DNA of 35,212 nucleotides from UM-FILTER-38-24 sp041663205 (GTDB taxonomy: Bacteria > Patescibacteriota > Gracilibacteria > UBA1369 > LOWO2-01-FULL-3). The notes beneath the pieces were generated by a model. That model saw only the letters and a list, made by a program, of their open reading frames with translations, had not been told where the DNA came from and ran no database searches. A program made the translations under genes and the position numbers. The stretch lies in NCBI GenBank assembly GCA_041663205.1, contig JBAZQZ010000010.1:1-35212 (forward strand), in the 5' to 3' direction. Shown in pieces: positions 13,237-20,783 of the stretch (position 1 is the first letter of the stretch; each line of letters begins with the position of its first letter).

Positions 13237-14676
13237 ATGACAAATCGTGAGCTTTGGACCAGTGTTTTAAACAGAGTCAAACCTACAATCCAGAAGGCTC
13301 ATTTTATCACTTGGTTTCAAAACACGACGGTTTTGAAGAATGAGGGCGGGGTTGTGACGGTCGGAGTGCCGACGATGTTTGCAAAGGGCTGGATTTCAGC
13401 GAAATACAACATCAAGCTGGTTCAGGCAATGCAGGAAGTCGATGCGTCTGTTCAGTCGATTGAATATGATGTTTGTGCGAGATTGTCCGAGGTTGAAAAT
13501 AATGAATCGCTTGAAATGAAATCGTTTTTTGTTGAAGAGGATGACAAAAAGGTCAGGAAAGTGAAAAATGTGAATGAGGTGGTGGTGAAAAGAGGACCTG
13601 TCGGCGGACATGTTTCGAGCCAGATGTTGAATAACAGGTATGGGCTTGGGAATTTTGTTGTCGGGCGTGAAAATATGCTTCCACATGCCGTTTGTACGGC
13701 TGTGTCGCAGAATCCCGGGGGGATGTACAATCCTCTTTATGTTTATGGCGGGGTCGGGCTTGGGAAGACGCATTTGCTTCAGGCTGTCGGAAATGAGATT
13801 TTGAAAAATTTTCCGGATATGGTTGTGAAATATCTTACAGCTGAGAAATTTGTGACGGAGGTTGTTGAGGCGATCGGCAAGAGGCATATGGACAGATTCA
13901 AGGAGCAATACAGAAATGTGGATGTGTTTTTGATTGATGATGTGCAATTTTTTGCGCGAAAAGATTCTTCACAACAGGAATTTTTTCATACTTTCAATGA
14001 ACTTTATGACAGAAACAAACAGATAGTTTTGACTTCGGACAGGCCACCGAGCGAGCTTGATGATTTGGATGAAAGATTAAAAAGCCGTTTTGGAATGGGA
14101 ATGGTTGTAGAGCTTCTTTTTCCCGATTTTGAGACGAGGCTTGCGATTTTGAATGAGAAATGCAAGGATTTCGAGGTTTTGATTGATCCGGAAGTTTTGC
14201 ATTTTATTGCGAATAACGTGCATCATTCTGTGCGCGAACTTGAGGGTGTTCTTCGACAGGCCGTGGCTGAGAGTCAATTAAAAAACAGCGTTCCGACGAT
14301 TAGGTCTGTCGCGGAAATCATTAAAAGATTAAACAAGGCGCAGGAAATCATCGGATATGATGTGAACGAGAAAACTGCGGCCGCTTATGCGAAAACTTCC
14401 GAGGATGTGATGAAGATTGTCGCGCAATATTATAACGTGAATTTTGGCGATTTGATGGGGCAGGACAGGCATAAAGAATATATGACGCCAAGGCAGGTTT
14501 GCATGTATTTGATTAAAAATGAACTTGGCGAGTCTTACGAAAAAATCGGCGAGGGCTTCGGCGGTAGAAATCACACAACTGTGATGCACGCCTGCAAAAA
14601 GACCGAAAAAATGCTGAGAAACGATGTTCGCCTGGTTCGCGACATCAATGCGATCAAGAGGGAGATGGGGATGTAG
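13237..14676 (+). CDS. dnaA: Chromosomal replication initiator DnaA
   Basis: DnaA binds origin DNA and melts it in an ATP-dependent way. The ATG at 13237 gives 479 residues and the usual domain I start (TNRELWTSVLNRVKP...FITWF). The AAA+ core has Walker A GGVGLGKT at 171-178 and Walker B FLIDD at 231-235. The C-terminal domain IV has the DnaA-box signature GGRNHTTVMHA near residue 450. An in-frame GTG at 13207 would add ten hydrophobic residues unlike the family and is rejected. dnaA is not next to dnaN or recF here. Its stop codon TAG is part of the left arm of a 122-bp palindrome, so that element may have supplied the present 3' end. Confidence 0.97.
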   Translation: MTNRELWTSVLNRVKPTIQKAHFITWFQNTTVLKNEGGVVTVGVPTMFAKGWISAKYNIKLVQAMQEVDASVQSIEYDVCARLSEVENNESLEMKSFFVEEDDKKVRKVKNVNEVVVKRGPVGGHVSSQMLNNRYGLGNFVVGRENMLPHAVCTAVSQNPGGMYNPLYVYGGVGLGKTHLLQAVGNEILKNFPDMVVKYLTAEKFVTEVVEAIGKRHMDRFKEQYRNVDVFLIDDVQFFARKDSSQQEFFHTFNELYDRNKQIVLTSDRPPSELDDLDERLKSRFGMGMVVELLFPDFETRLAILNEKCKDFEVLIDPEVLHFIANNVHHSVRELEGVLRQAVAESQLKNSVPTIRSVAEIIKRLNKAQEIIGYDVNEKTAAAYAKTSEDVMKIVAQYYNVNFGDLMGQDRHKEYMTPRQVCMYLIKNELGESYEKIGEGFGGRNHTTVMHACKKTEKMLRNDVRLVRDINAIKREMGM

Positions 14677-14795
14677 AAAACCGGAAAATCATACAGTACT
14701 GCGTCAACTTCGTCGCTTGCTACTCGCCGTACTTCCTGTACGGCTCCGGCGCAAGCTCCTTGTTTCCTTGTACTGTATGATTTTGCGGTTTTCTA
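14674..14795. repeat. 122-bp palindromic element at the dnaA 3' end
   Basis: Arms 14674-14699 and 14770-14795 are inverted repeats of 26 bp with one mismatch (14684 versus 14785). Inside, GCTTGC (14715-14720) can pair with GCAAGC (14751-14756), and GCCGTAC (14726-14732) with GTACGGC (14738-14744) around a TTCCT loop. The left arm includes the dnaA stop codon. It resembles a MITE or REP-like element. The centre is clearly more GC-rich than its surroundings. There is no T run after the right arm, so it is not a standard intrinsic terminator, although such a hairpin could still stop polymerase or protect the mRNA end. Confidence 0.85.
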
Positions 14796-14808
14796 TTGTA
14801 GAAATTTA

Positions 14809-14838
14809 TTGTCTTTCCACGGCCGTTTGCGTTAATAT
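14809..14838 (+). promoter_or_regulatory. Promoter of the FecR-like gene
   Basis: TTGTCT (14809-14814), an 18-bp spacer and TAATAT (14833-14838), with transcription starting near 14845, 27 bases before the ATG at 14872. Confidence 0.5.
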
Positions 14839-14871
14839 GGTGGCAGTAAAAAATCAATAAATTCTTCAAAT

Positions 14872-16167
14872 ATGTATTATTCTCCTTATCGTGCGCAGAG
14901 AAGACCTTCTTCAGGAAAGGGCTATATTATGCCGTTTTTGGTGATTTTGTGTGTGGGGATTATCGGGGTTTTGGTTTTTAATTTGTGGGGTTTTATATTT
15001 GGGGGGAGGTCTGTGAATGGAGCTTATTTGCATATTTTGCAGGGGAGCGTGCAGATGAAAACTTGGAATACCGAAGATTTTTTTGGAGTTTCTTCCGATG
15101 CTTTGGTGCTTCAGGGAGACGAATTCAAGACTTCCGCGGATAGTAAAATTATTGCGGAATTTTTTGACGGGACGGTTATGAGAATCGCCGGGGGTAGCGA
15201 TATGGTATTGAGTGTAATTGATGACAACGAAAGTAGCCCTGCAATAAGCCTTCTTTTGGTCAATGGAAAAGTTTGGGTAAATAAAGTCTATTCACCAACC
15301 GCCGGGATGACTATGGTTGAATTAAGAGGTAATAGTGTTGTCGCAAAGTCCGACAAGCAGAGTATTTTTGGTTTTGAAAATGAGACTGATGAGGCGATTA
15401 GGGTTGTGGCCGGGGACAGCATTTCTGTTGATGTTTTGAGCGAGGCGGGAGATAAAGTCGTTGATAGTGAGGTTGTAGGGGTCGGGCAGGAAATTGTTTT
15501 TACTGACGAGGTTGTAAAAAGTTATTGGGAGTTCAGGAGTCCGAGTGTGCTTTCTGCGCTTTCCGATGCGTTTAAAACAAGTGAATTTTATTTATGGAAT
15601 ATAGGGGAGGATAAAAATCCGACGAAATTTATAAGATCCGAGAGCGGTGACGGGCAATTTGTGATGGTTGAGCCGGAGGAAATCAAGGCTGTGGAAATAG
15701 TGGTGGATGCTGATGGAGATGGAGTGCCCGATGTGGCTACGGATGGGGGAACTACGGATGGTGCGAAGGTCGATGCGGATGCGACAAAAACCGATTCTAC
15801 AAAGACGGAAGCTGATAAGGCGGTTGCTCCAAAAATTGTCGGATCAGCTCCGACTGTTGTCTCTGTCGGGGCCGGAAAACCTGATGACAAAGGCGTTTAT
15901 CAAGTTTCGGCAAATCCGGCTGTGATTTTGGGAAATCCAAACGGCGCTGTCGCGATTGTTGTAAACGGGCTTCAATTAAAGAAGTTTAAGGCGGGGGATA
16001 AGACATGGTCGTATTTTGCGAATATTGATTACGGATATATGAAAGAAGGGGACAATGTTTATGAAATTTACGGACTCGACAAAGATGGCAACAAGACGCC
16101 AACAACTACGATAAAAGTTTTCTACAAGAAAGCGGTTGTTACGCCTGTGGAGGTGAAGCCTTTATAA
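14872..16167 (+). CDS. FecR-like membrane-anchored extracytoplasmic protein
   Basis: This 431-residue protein has a short basic cytoplasmic start, one membrane helix (about 19-42), then an extracytoplasmic body. Residues about 55-135 fit the FecR fold pattern (LQGSVQMK, then GDEFKTSADSKIIAEFFDGTVMRI), which is found in surface proteins as well as in FecR sigma regulators. There is an Asp/Ala/Thr/Lys-rich linker (about 275-325) with a DADGDGVPD calcium-loop-like motif, and a C-terminal beta domain (about 325-425) resembling bacterial Ig or surface-binding modules. No FecI-type sigma factor or TonB receptor is nearby, so a structural or sensing surface role is more likely than iron regulation. 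Its end overlaps convergent mltG by 6 bp. Confidence 0.75.
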   Translation: MYYSPYRAQRRPSSGKGYIMPFLVILCVGIIGVLVFNLWGFIFGGRSVNGAYLHILQGSVQMKTWNTEDFFGVSSDALVLQGDEFKTSADSKIIAEFFDGTVMRIAGGSDMVLSVIDDNESSPAISLLLVNGKVWVNKVYSPTAGMTMVELRGNSVVAKSDKQSIFGFENETDEAIRVVAGDSISVDVLSEAGDKVVDSEVVGVGQEIVFTDEVVKSYWEFRSPSVLSALSDAFKTSEFYLWNIGEDKNPTKFIRSESGDGQFVMVEPEEIKAVEIVVDADGDGVPDVATDGGTTDGAKVDADATKTDSTKTEADKAVAPKIVGSAPTVVSVGAGKPDDKGVYQVSANPAVILGNPNGAVAIVVNGLQLKKFKAGDKTWSYFANIDYGYMKEGDNVYEIYGLDKDGNKTPTTTIKVFYKKAVVTPVEVKPL

Positions 16168-17178
16168 GTATTTTGCCTTGTTTGCAGAGTGTTCTTCGTT
16201 TGTTTTTGAGTAGATTGTGGTCCCGTCTTTTGCCGAGAGGTAAAACCAGAAGTTGCTTTGTTCCGGGTTTAATGCGGCGGAAATCGAGTCGAGGCTCGGA
16301 TTGCAAATCGGGGTTGGAGGGAGCCCTTTTATTTTTCTTGTGTTATACGGAGAATCTTTTTGCAGGTCTTCTTGCGTGATTTTGTTGTTGTCTTTTTCGT
16401 AAAGTAATGTTGCGTCCGCGCCCAGCATCCAGCCGTTTTCGAGTCTTTTCCAGAGGATTCCGGAAACCAGTTTGCGGTCGGTTGAGATCATGATTTCTTT
16501 TTCAATTATGGAGGCCATTGTGATTATCTCCGGGATTGAATATTTCTTGAGTATCGTGCTGTTTGCGTTTACTGCGGTTTCCCATTTTTTTTCAAAATTA
16601 TCGAGCGCTTTGTAAATCAAATCGCTTGGTTTGAAGTCCGAAGGATCCAGATAATATGTGTCGGGATAGAGGTATCCTTCGAGAGGAATTGCCGATTGAG
16701 AAAGCGTGTTTTTGTCCAAGAATGCATAATATTGCCATCCGTTGAAGTTTTTTACGGCCGAGATGAATTCGCCGGCTTTTATCATTTTCATTTCTGTGAG
16801 TTTTTTGTCGATGTCGTTTACGGTGAGGCCTTCCTGGATTGTGATGATGAATTCGGATTTTGATGAATCCGTGAGTGTGTTTGCGATTTCTTCCGCGGTC
16901 ATGGATTTATTTAGAATAAATCTGCCGGCAATCAGTTTTTTGGCTGTGCCATGCAGTTTTCCGTAGACGTAAAATGCGACCGAGCTTTTTATCAATTCTT
17001 TACCTTCGAGGGTGTTTGCGATTTCGCGAAGGCTTGAATTCTTTTTTACCGTGAATGAAATTTCTTTGGTGTCGGATATGTCGACTGGGTTTTGTGTGTT
17101 ATTGAAATATGCCTTTGTGAAGACGAAAATATTGATCAGCAATATTGCTAAAATCGTGAATAAAGCTTTTTTATACAT
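16162..17178 (-). CDS. mltG: Endolytic murein transglycosylase MltG (YceG family)
   Basis: MltG cuts nascent peptidoglycan strands and ends their polymerisation. The 338-residue protein has an N-terminal membrane helix (about 5-24), a LysM-like region (about 40-115) and the YceG catalytic domain with LEGYLYPDTY at 167-176 and the catalytic glutamate E226 in ASIIEKE. Further family blocks GADATLLYE near 253 and NPSLDSISAALNP near 293 are present. The frame is open up to 17298, but that part overlaps ybaB and adds a non-homologous hydrophilic tail before the membrane helix, so the ATG at 17178 is chosen. It lies 23 bp downstream of ybaB and probably shares its transcript. Confidence 0.93.
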   Translation of the reverse strand: MYKKALFTILAILLINIFVFTKAYFNNTQNPVDISDTKEISFTVKKNSSLREIANTLEGKELIKSSVAFYVYGKLHGTAKKLIAGRFILNKSMTAEEIANTLTDSSKSEFIITIQEGLTVNDIDKKLTEMKMIKAGEFISAVKNFNGWQYYAFLDKNTLSQSAIPLEGYLYPDTYYLDPSDFKPSDLIYKALDNFEKKWETAVNANSTILKKYSIPEIITMASIIEKEIMISTDRKLVSGILWKRLENGWMLGADATLLYEKDNNKITQEDLQKDSPYNTRKIKGLPPTPICNPSLDSISAALNPEQSNFWFYLSAKDGTTIYSKTNEEHSANKAKYL

Positions 17179-17201
17179 TTTGTTTGAATTAATTTTGTTT
17201 A

Positions 17202-17495
17202 TCAGCTCATTCCCGGCAGATTGAAGTCCGGTCCCATGACTTCTTTCATGAGGTCCGCGCCGATTTGCTGGGATTTTTTTACCGCTTTGTTGAAGCATTT
17301 CTCGAGTTTTTTCTCGAGGTCTTCTTTTTTTAAGTTTGCGAGTTCCGGAAGTGTGACTTTTACGACGTTTTGTTCGCCGTCTATTATCACTGTTACGCCT
17401 TCATCTTCGGCTTCGATGTGCGTGTTCTTGAGCCGGTTCTTGATTTCTCTGGCATTTTTTTGCAGTTGATACAGTTGTTTTGCTTTGTCGAACAT
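17202..17495 (-). CDS. ybaB: YbaB/EbfC-family nucleoid-associated protein
   Basis: This family forms small dimeric DNA-binding proteins often linked to recombination or nucleoid structure. The 97-residue protein starts MFDKAKQLYQLQKNAREIK and has the central beta strands (VTVIIDGEQNVVKVTLP) and the C-terminal helix of the family. The C-terminus ends GPDFNLPGMS, similar to the MPG-type tails of relatives. The usual partners dnaX and recR are absent; here it precedes mltG. Confidence 0.9.
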   Translation of the reverse strand: MFDKAKQLYQLQKNAREIKNRLKNTHIEAEDEGVTVIIDGEQNVVKVTLPELANLKKEDLEKKLEKCFNKAVKKSQQIGADLMKEVMGPDFNLPGMS

Positions 17496-17521
17496 ATTGT
17501 TTTTTTAATCAAATTTGGCTA

Positions 17522-17549
17522 ACTATACCACATATCCGAATTTCCTCAA
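17522..17549 (-). promoter_or_regulatory. Promoter of ybaB-mltG
   Basis: Read on the minus strand: TTGAGG (17549-17544), a 16-bp spacer and TATAGT (17527-17522). Transcription starts near 17515, about 20 bases before the ATG. It is divergent from the rplY promoter. Confidence 0.6.
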
Positions 17550-17557
17550 AAAATCTA

Positions 17558-17586
17558 TTGCATGGGTAACTAAATTCGGCTAGACT
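17558..17586 (+). promoter_or_regulatory. Promoter of rplY
   Basis: TTGCAT (17558-17563), a 17-bp spacer and TAGACT (17581-17586). The predicted transcription start near 17593 leaves a leader of only 15 or 27 bases. Confidence 0.55.
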
Positions 17587-17607
17587 GAGCCAGCAATTTA
17601 TTTTTGA

Positions 17608-18321
17608 ATGGTAAAAATTATGGATGCAATAACATTAGAAGTACAAAGCAGAAATGCTGAAGAAAAGGCCAAAGATTTGTTGGCTCAGGAGTTTATTCCT
17701 GCGGAATTTTATGGAAAAGGCGTTGAAAATATATCTTTTAAAATGGATTATCAAACTTTTAGAAGAACTTTCAACAAGGCTGGAATGAATACCGTTATAA
17801 GTCTTGTTGTTGATGGTAAAAAAGGTCCGAATGTGCTTGTCGGCGATGTGCAATATCATCCGATTACCGGAAATATGATTCATGTTGATTTTACTGATGT
17901 CAAAATGGATCAAGAAATTCACACCAGTATTCCTCTTGTTTTCGTCGGTGTTGCGCCTGCAGTCAAGAATCTTGCCGGAGTTTTCATGCCTAAGATGGAT
18001 GAAGTTGACGTGAAATGTCTTCCTGCCGCGCTTGTTCATAATATTGAAGTAAATATTGATTCTCTTGTGGATTTCCACACTTATGTCAGGGTCAAAGATT
18101 TGAATGTTCCCGCCGGAATCACTATCATGGATCAACCTGAAGATGTGGTTGCGATGGTTGTTGCGCCAAGGGCTGAAGAAGAAGCTCCTGTTGTTGCGGC
18201 TGCGCCTGCCGAAGGCGAGGCTGCCGCTGAAGGTGCTACTCCTGCCGAAGGGGAAGCCGCTGCCAAAGGTGACGCCGCCAAGGGTGCTGCTCCTGCAAAA
18301 GGTGAACAAAAAGGAAAATAA
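17608..18321 (+). CDS. rplY: 50S ribosomal protein L25, long CTC form
   Basis: L25/CTC binds 5S rRNA in the large subunit. This 237-residue protein has the N-terminal L25 domain (about 5-95: ITLEVQSRNAEEKAKDLLAQ..., then VLVGDVQYHPITGNMIHVDF) and the C-terminal beta domain of the long TL5/CTC form (about 105-190). The last 45 residues are an Ala/Glu/Gly/Pro tail of low complexity containing repeated PAEGEAA, ending in a Lys-rich stretch. The ATG at 17620, four codons in, matches usual L25 N-termini better and is a real alternative. It has its own promoter, divergent from ybaB. Confidence 0.94.
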   Translation: MVKIMDAITLEVQSRNAEEKAKDLLAQEFIPAEFYGKGVENISFKMDYQTFRRTFNKAGMNTVISLVVDGKKGPNVLVGDVQYHPITGNMIHVDFTDVKMDQEIHTSIPLVFVGVAPAVKNLAGVFMPKMDEVDVKCLPAALVHNIEVNIDSLVDFHTYVRVKDLNVPAGITIMDQPEDVVAMVVAPRAEEEAPVVAAAPAEGEAAAEGATPAEGEAAAKGDAAKGAAPAKGEQKGK

Positions 18322-18322
18322 T

Positions 18323-18350
18323 TTGCATTTTGATTTTGAAGTGAGATAAT
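18323..18350 (+). promoter_or_regulatory. Promoter of the lipoprotein gene
   Basis: TTGCAT (18323-18328), a 16-bp spacer and GATAAT (18345-18350) lie directly after the rplY stop. The expected transcription start is near 18357, which favours the ATG at 18377 unless the mRNA is leaderless from 18356. Confidence 0.5.
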
Positions 18351-18376
18351 GTCAGATGAATTGTTCTCTTGTTTTT

Positions 18377-18892
18377 ATGAAAAAAATTATTTATTCGTTG
18401 ATATTGGTTTCTATTTTTTGTCTTGCCTATGCGGGATGTTCTTTTTTTGGCACCGAGGTTTCAGACATAGTTTCCGCTGAGTTTTATATTGATGACGGGA
18501 ATATTCCGGATGATTATTTTTCGGTTTCCACTCTTAAACTTACGCCGGGGTTAGACGACAGGACGCTTTCTCTCGATTATATGCGTTCTTATCCGAAGGC
18601 TACCGGAAGCGCTAAAATCCAAAATCCCGATGTCAAAAACAACGGAATTGTAGGGGGCGAGTTTTATGATCGTTTTGAGGAAACGGTTGATTTGGTTTTA
18701 AAAGGTGATTTGAAAAGTTCCGAGGCTTATGATTCTTCCAGCGGTGTCGGGAAATTTGTCGTTACTCTTAATTCCAAAGACGGGAAAAGCCAAAAATATG
18801 ATTACAGCCTTATACAAAATGATATTGAGTTTGATTCTGTGAAGTCTTTGTTTACCGATCTTACAAATCTTTTCAATAGCGACGTTTATTAA
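18377..18892 (+). CDS. Putative lipoprotein of unknown function
   Basis: This 171-residue protein starts MKKIIYSLILVSIF, a clear signal sequence, followed by a cysteine in LAYAGC at about residue 20. That is an imperfect lipobox because Tyr stands where Leu is usual. The mature part is polar with beta character, ends in a helix, and is not assigned to a family. The frame is open from an ATG at 18356, but that adds MNCSLVF before the basic signal start and is less likely. It has its own promoter and precedes a Yip1-like membrane protein by 17 bp, so the two may be cotranscribed. It would be a membrane-tethered extracytoplasmic protein. Confidence 0.65.
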   Translation: MKKIIYSLILVSIFCLAYAGCSFFGTEVSDIVSAEFYIDDGNIPDDYFSVSTLKLTPGLDDRTLSLDYMRSYPKATGSAKIQNPDVKNNGIVGGEFYDRFEETVDLVLKGDLKSSEAYDSSSGVGKFVVTLNSKDGKSQKYDYSLIQNDIEFDSVKSLFTDLTNLFNSDVY

Positions 18893-18909
18893 AATTTAAT
18901 CAAAACAAA

Positions 18910-19500
18910 ATGGATCTCAAGAATTATGTTATTTCCGAAGCAAAAGACGCTTTGGCGATTTTGAAGTTTGATAAGGTAAAAATGGCTTCCGTGGCGGCAA
19001 GACCTGATGCGACAAGGAACGGTATTATCATTCTTGTTGTGCCGGCTGTTTTTAATATTGTTTTCGGGGCGCTCAGTTTTCCTTCCGGATTTTCCGCTAT
19101 TTTTTCAAGATTTCTTGTTTGGCCGCTTTTAATCCCGGTTATTTCTTTTGCCGGAATGGTTTTCGGGGTCAGTTTTGTGGCGAGAAAATATTTTCACGGG
19201 GTCGGGCATGACATCGGTTTTTTCAGGGTTCTTTCGTATGCTTCCATCGCTTCCTGGGTTTCGATTCCCGTTGTGATTCTTTCAATTTTGGGGATTTTCG
19301 ACGTGTTTAATCTTTTCAGTTTGATCAATTTGGCTGTTATAGTGCTGGTTTTTGCGGTTTGTTATCATTTGCTTTTGGACTACCACAAAGTCAAAAAAGA
19401 CGATGCCATAAAGGTAATTGCCATCGGCGTGGTCGGGTATTTCATACTTCAATGGATTTTGGGAAGGGTTTTTGTTGGGAGTGTGTATAGGTATTTCTAA
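18910..19500 (+). CDS. Yip1-like multi-pass membrane protein
   Basis: This 196-residue integral membrane protein has about five hydrophobic helices (near 39-58, 68-90, 105-125, 133-155 and 168-190) after a short cytoplasmic N-terminus. The spacing and the FFRVLSYASIASW segment resemble bacterial Yip1-domain proteins, whose function is poorly known. The family call is moderate; a generic membrane protein is the alternative. It lies between the lipoprotein and two unknown proteins. Confidence 0.65.
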   Translation: MDLKNYVISEAKDALAILKFDKVKMASVAARPDATRNGIIILVVPAVFNIVFGALSFPSGFSAIFSRFLVWPLLIPVISFAGMVFGVSFVARKYFHGVGHDIGFFRVLSYASIASWVSIPVVILSILGIFDVFNLFSLINLAVIVLVFAVCYHLLLDYHKVKKDDAIKVIAIGVVGYFILQWILGRVFVGSVYRYF

Positions 19501-19516
19501 AAAAAGGAATTTGTGG

Positions 19517-19522
19517 TATAAT
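19517..19522 (+). promoter_or_regulatory. Perfect -10 box before the unknown gene at 19550
   Basis: TATAAT lies 27 bases upstream of the ATG at 19550, just after the Yip1-like gene. No good -35 box is seen at the usual distance. Confidence 0.35.
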
Positions 19523-19549
19523 ATTATGATATAAATTAATCATAACATT

Positions 19550-20764
19550 ATGCCTGATTCAGAACTTTTTAGAAGTGATAAGCGAAGGGAAAGGAAAGAG
19601 AAAGAAAATAAGCCTGAGGGGATTACATTGAGTGATATTTTCGATGAGGTTGTGGGGACTTTGAAAAACCCTTTCGGTTTTGTGATGAAAGATGTTTTTG
19701 GTGATAAACAAGCCGAAGCAAGGAAGATTTTGGGAGATGAAAAGTGGAAGGAAGTTGGGGATTATTTCAAAGAATCCTTGAAGAAAGGTTTTACTTTTCA
19801 GGGGATTGAGGTTGATGGTTCGGATATTTATGTTAAATGGGCGTATGAAAACGGATCTGTGCAGAAGGTTGGATTGAGTCGATATTTTGGGAACGGGAAA
19901 TTTCAGGCTGTGTTGCCTCTTGTTTCTAAAAAATATTCCGATAAATATAAAGAATTGTATTTCGGAAACGGTATAAAAAGATATTTCATATCGACGATTT
20001 TGCCTTATGTAAAGGCGAATAGCGGACTTAAATTGTCCGATAAGGATATTTTGAAAAGTGATTTGTTCGAGGGGGTAAAAATGTCTCTTTTGGACTGGTT
20101 GCAGGCCGGAGTTCCTTTTTCGTTTCAGCCTGTGAAGGGTGGATTTAAATTAATTGCGACCGGATCTCGCAATGAACAACAGGCCTATAAATTTTCCGAT
20201 TATGACGGGAAATTGATGTATAAGGGGGCGAATCTTTTTGATGGGCGTAACGATGAAGAAGCCGGAGCTTTAAGTGATGAGGAATGGGAAGAAAAGATGA
20301 AGGAGGAGAGGCGTCGTGCTGAGGAAAAGAAGAAGGAGGAGCAGGCCGAGAATGAGGGACTTGATGCAGTAAGGAAAGATTTTGCTGTGGTGGGAGATAT
20401 GTTGGGGGAATTTAAGCGCCGTTATAGTCCTGACGCTATTGCAAATATGTCCGATGAAGAAAGGAAAAGTGTTAAGGCAGATGTTTTTGCTGTTGTGAAC
20501 AATATTTCATTAACAGCGGGAGTTGGTTTTAGCAAGGAGATTAAGGTTGCTACCGAAATGTTTAATTATGCGTTTGATAAATATTCCAGAGGAGAAGAGT
20601 TACATAAAAAAGATTTTAAGAGAATTGCTGATTCTTTCGGTTTTGATAAAGGTCGTGCGCGCAGGGAGAGGAATTATAGGGAGATGGTGGGTTTAGAGGC
20701 GATGGGGGAGTTATTTGACGGTGTTATAAAAATTGCCGATGAGGATAGTTCCGGTGAGGAATAA
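19550..20764 (+). CDS. Unknown 404-residue cytoplasmic protein with charged coiled-coil region
   Basis: I do not recognise a family. There is no signal peptide and no membrane helix. The N-terminal half (about 30-235) is a mixed alpha/beta globular region containing VEVDGSDIYVKWAYENGS-like beta segments and a KYSDKYKELYFGNG helix. Residues about 240-275 are a highly charged Glu/Lys/Arg coiled coil (EEWEEKMKEERRRAEEKKKE). The C-terminal part is helical. It is followed 19 bp later by another unknown gene and may form a unit with it. Such charged helical proteins can be scaffolds or envelope-associated factors, but no function is assigned. Confidence 0.6.
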   Translation: MPDSELFRSDKRRERKEKENKPEGITLSDIFDEVVGTLKNPFGFVMKDVFGDKQAEARKILGDEKWKEVGDYFKESLKKGFTFQGIEVDGSDIYVKWAYENGSVQKVGLSRYFGNGKFQAVLPLVSKKYSDKYKELYFGNGIKRYFISTILPYVKANSGLKLSDKDILKSDLFEGVKMSLLDWLQAGVPFSFQPVKGGFKLIATGSRNEQQAYKFSDYDGKLMYKGANLFDGRNDEEAGALSDEEWEEKMKEERRRAEEKKKEEQAENEGLDAVRKDFAVVGDMLGEFKRRYSPDAIANMSDEERKSVKADVFAVVNNISLTAGVGFSKEIKVATEMFNYAFDKYSRGEELHKKDFKRIADSFGFDKGRARRERNYREMVGLEAMGELFDGVIKIADEDSSGEE

Positions 20765-20783
20765 AGTAATATAAATTATAAAA

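Noticed and set aside
14624..14860. Plus-strand open frame after dnaA
   Set aside because: It runs through the palindrome and has Arg/Leu-rich composition with no homology.
17179..17298. Upstream extension of mltG
   Set aside because: It overlaps ybaB and places 40 hydrophilic residues before the membrane helix; the ATG at 17178 fits the family.
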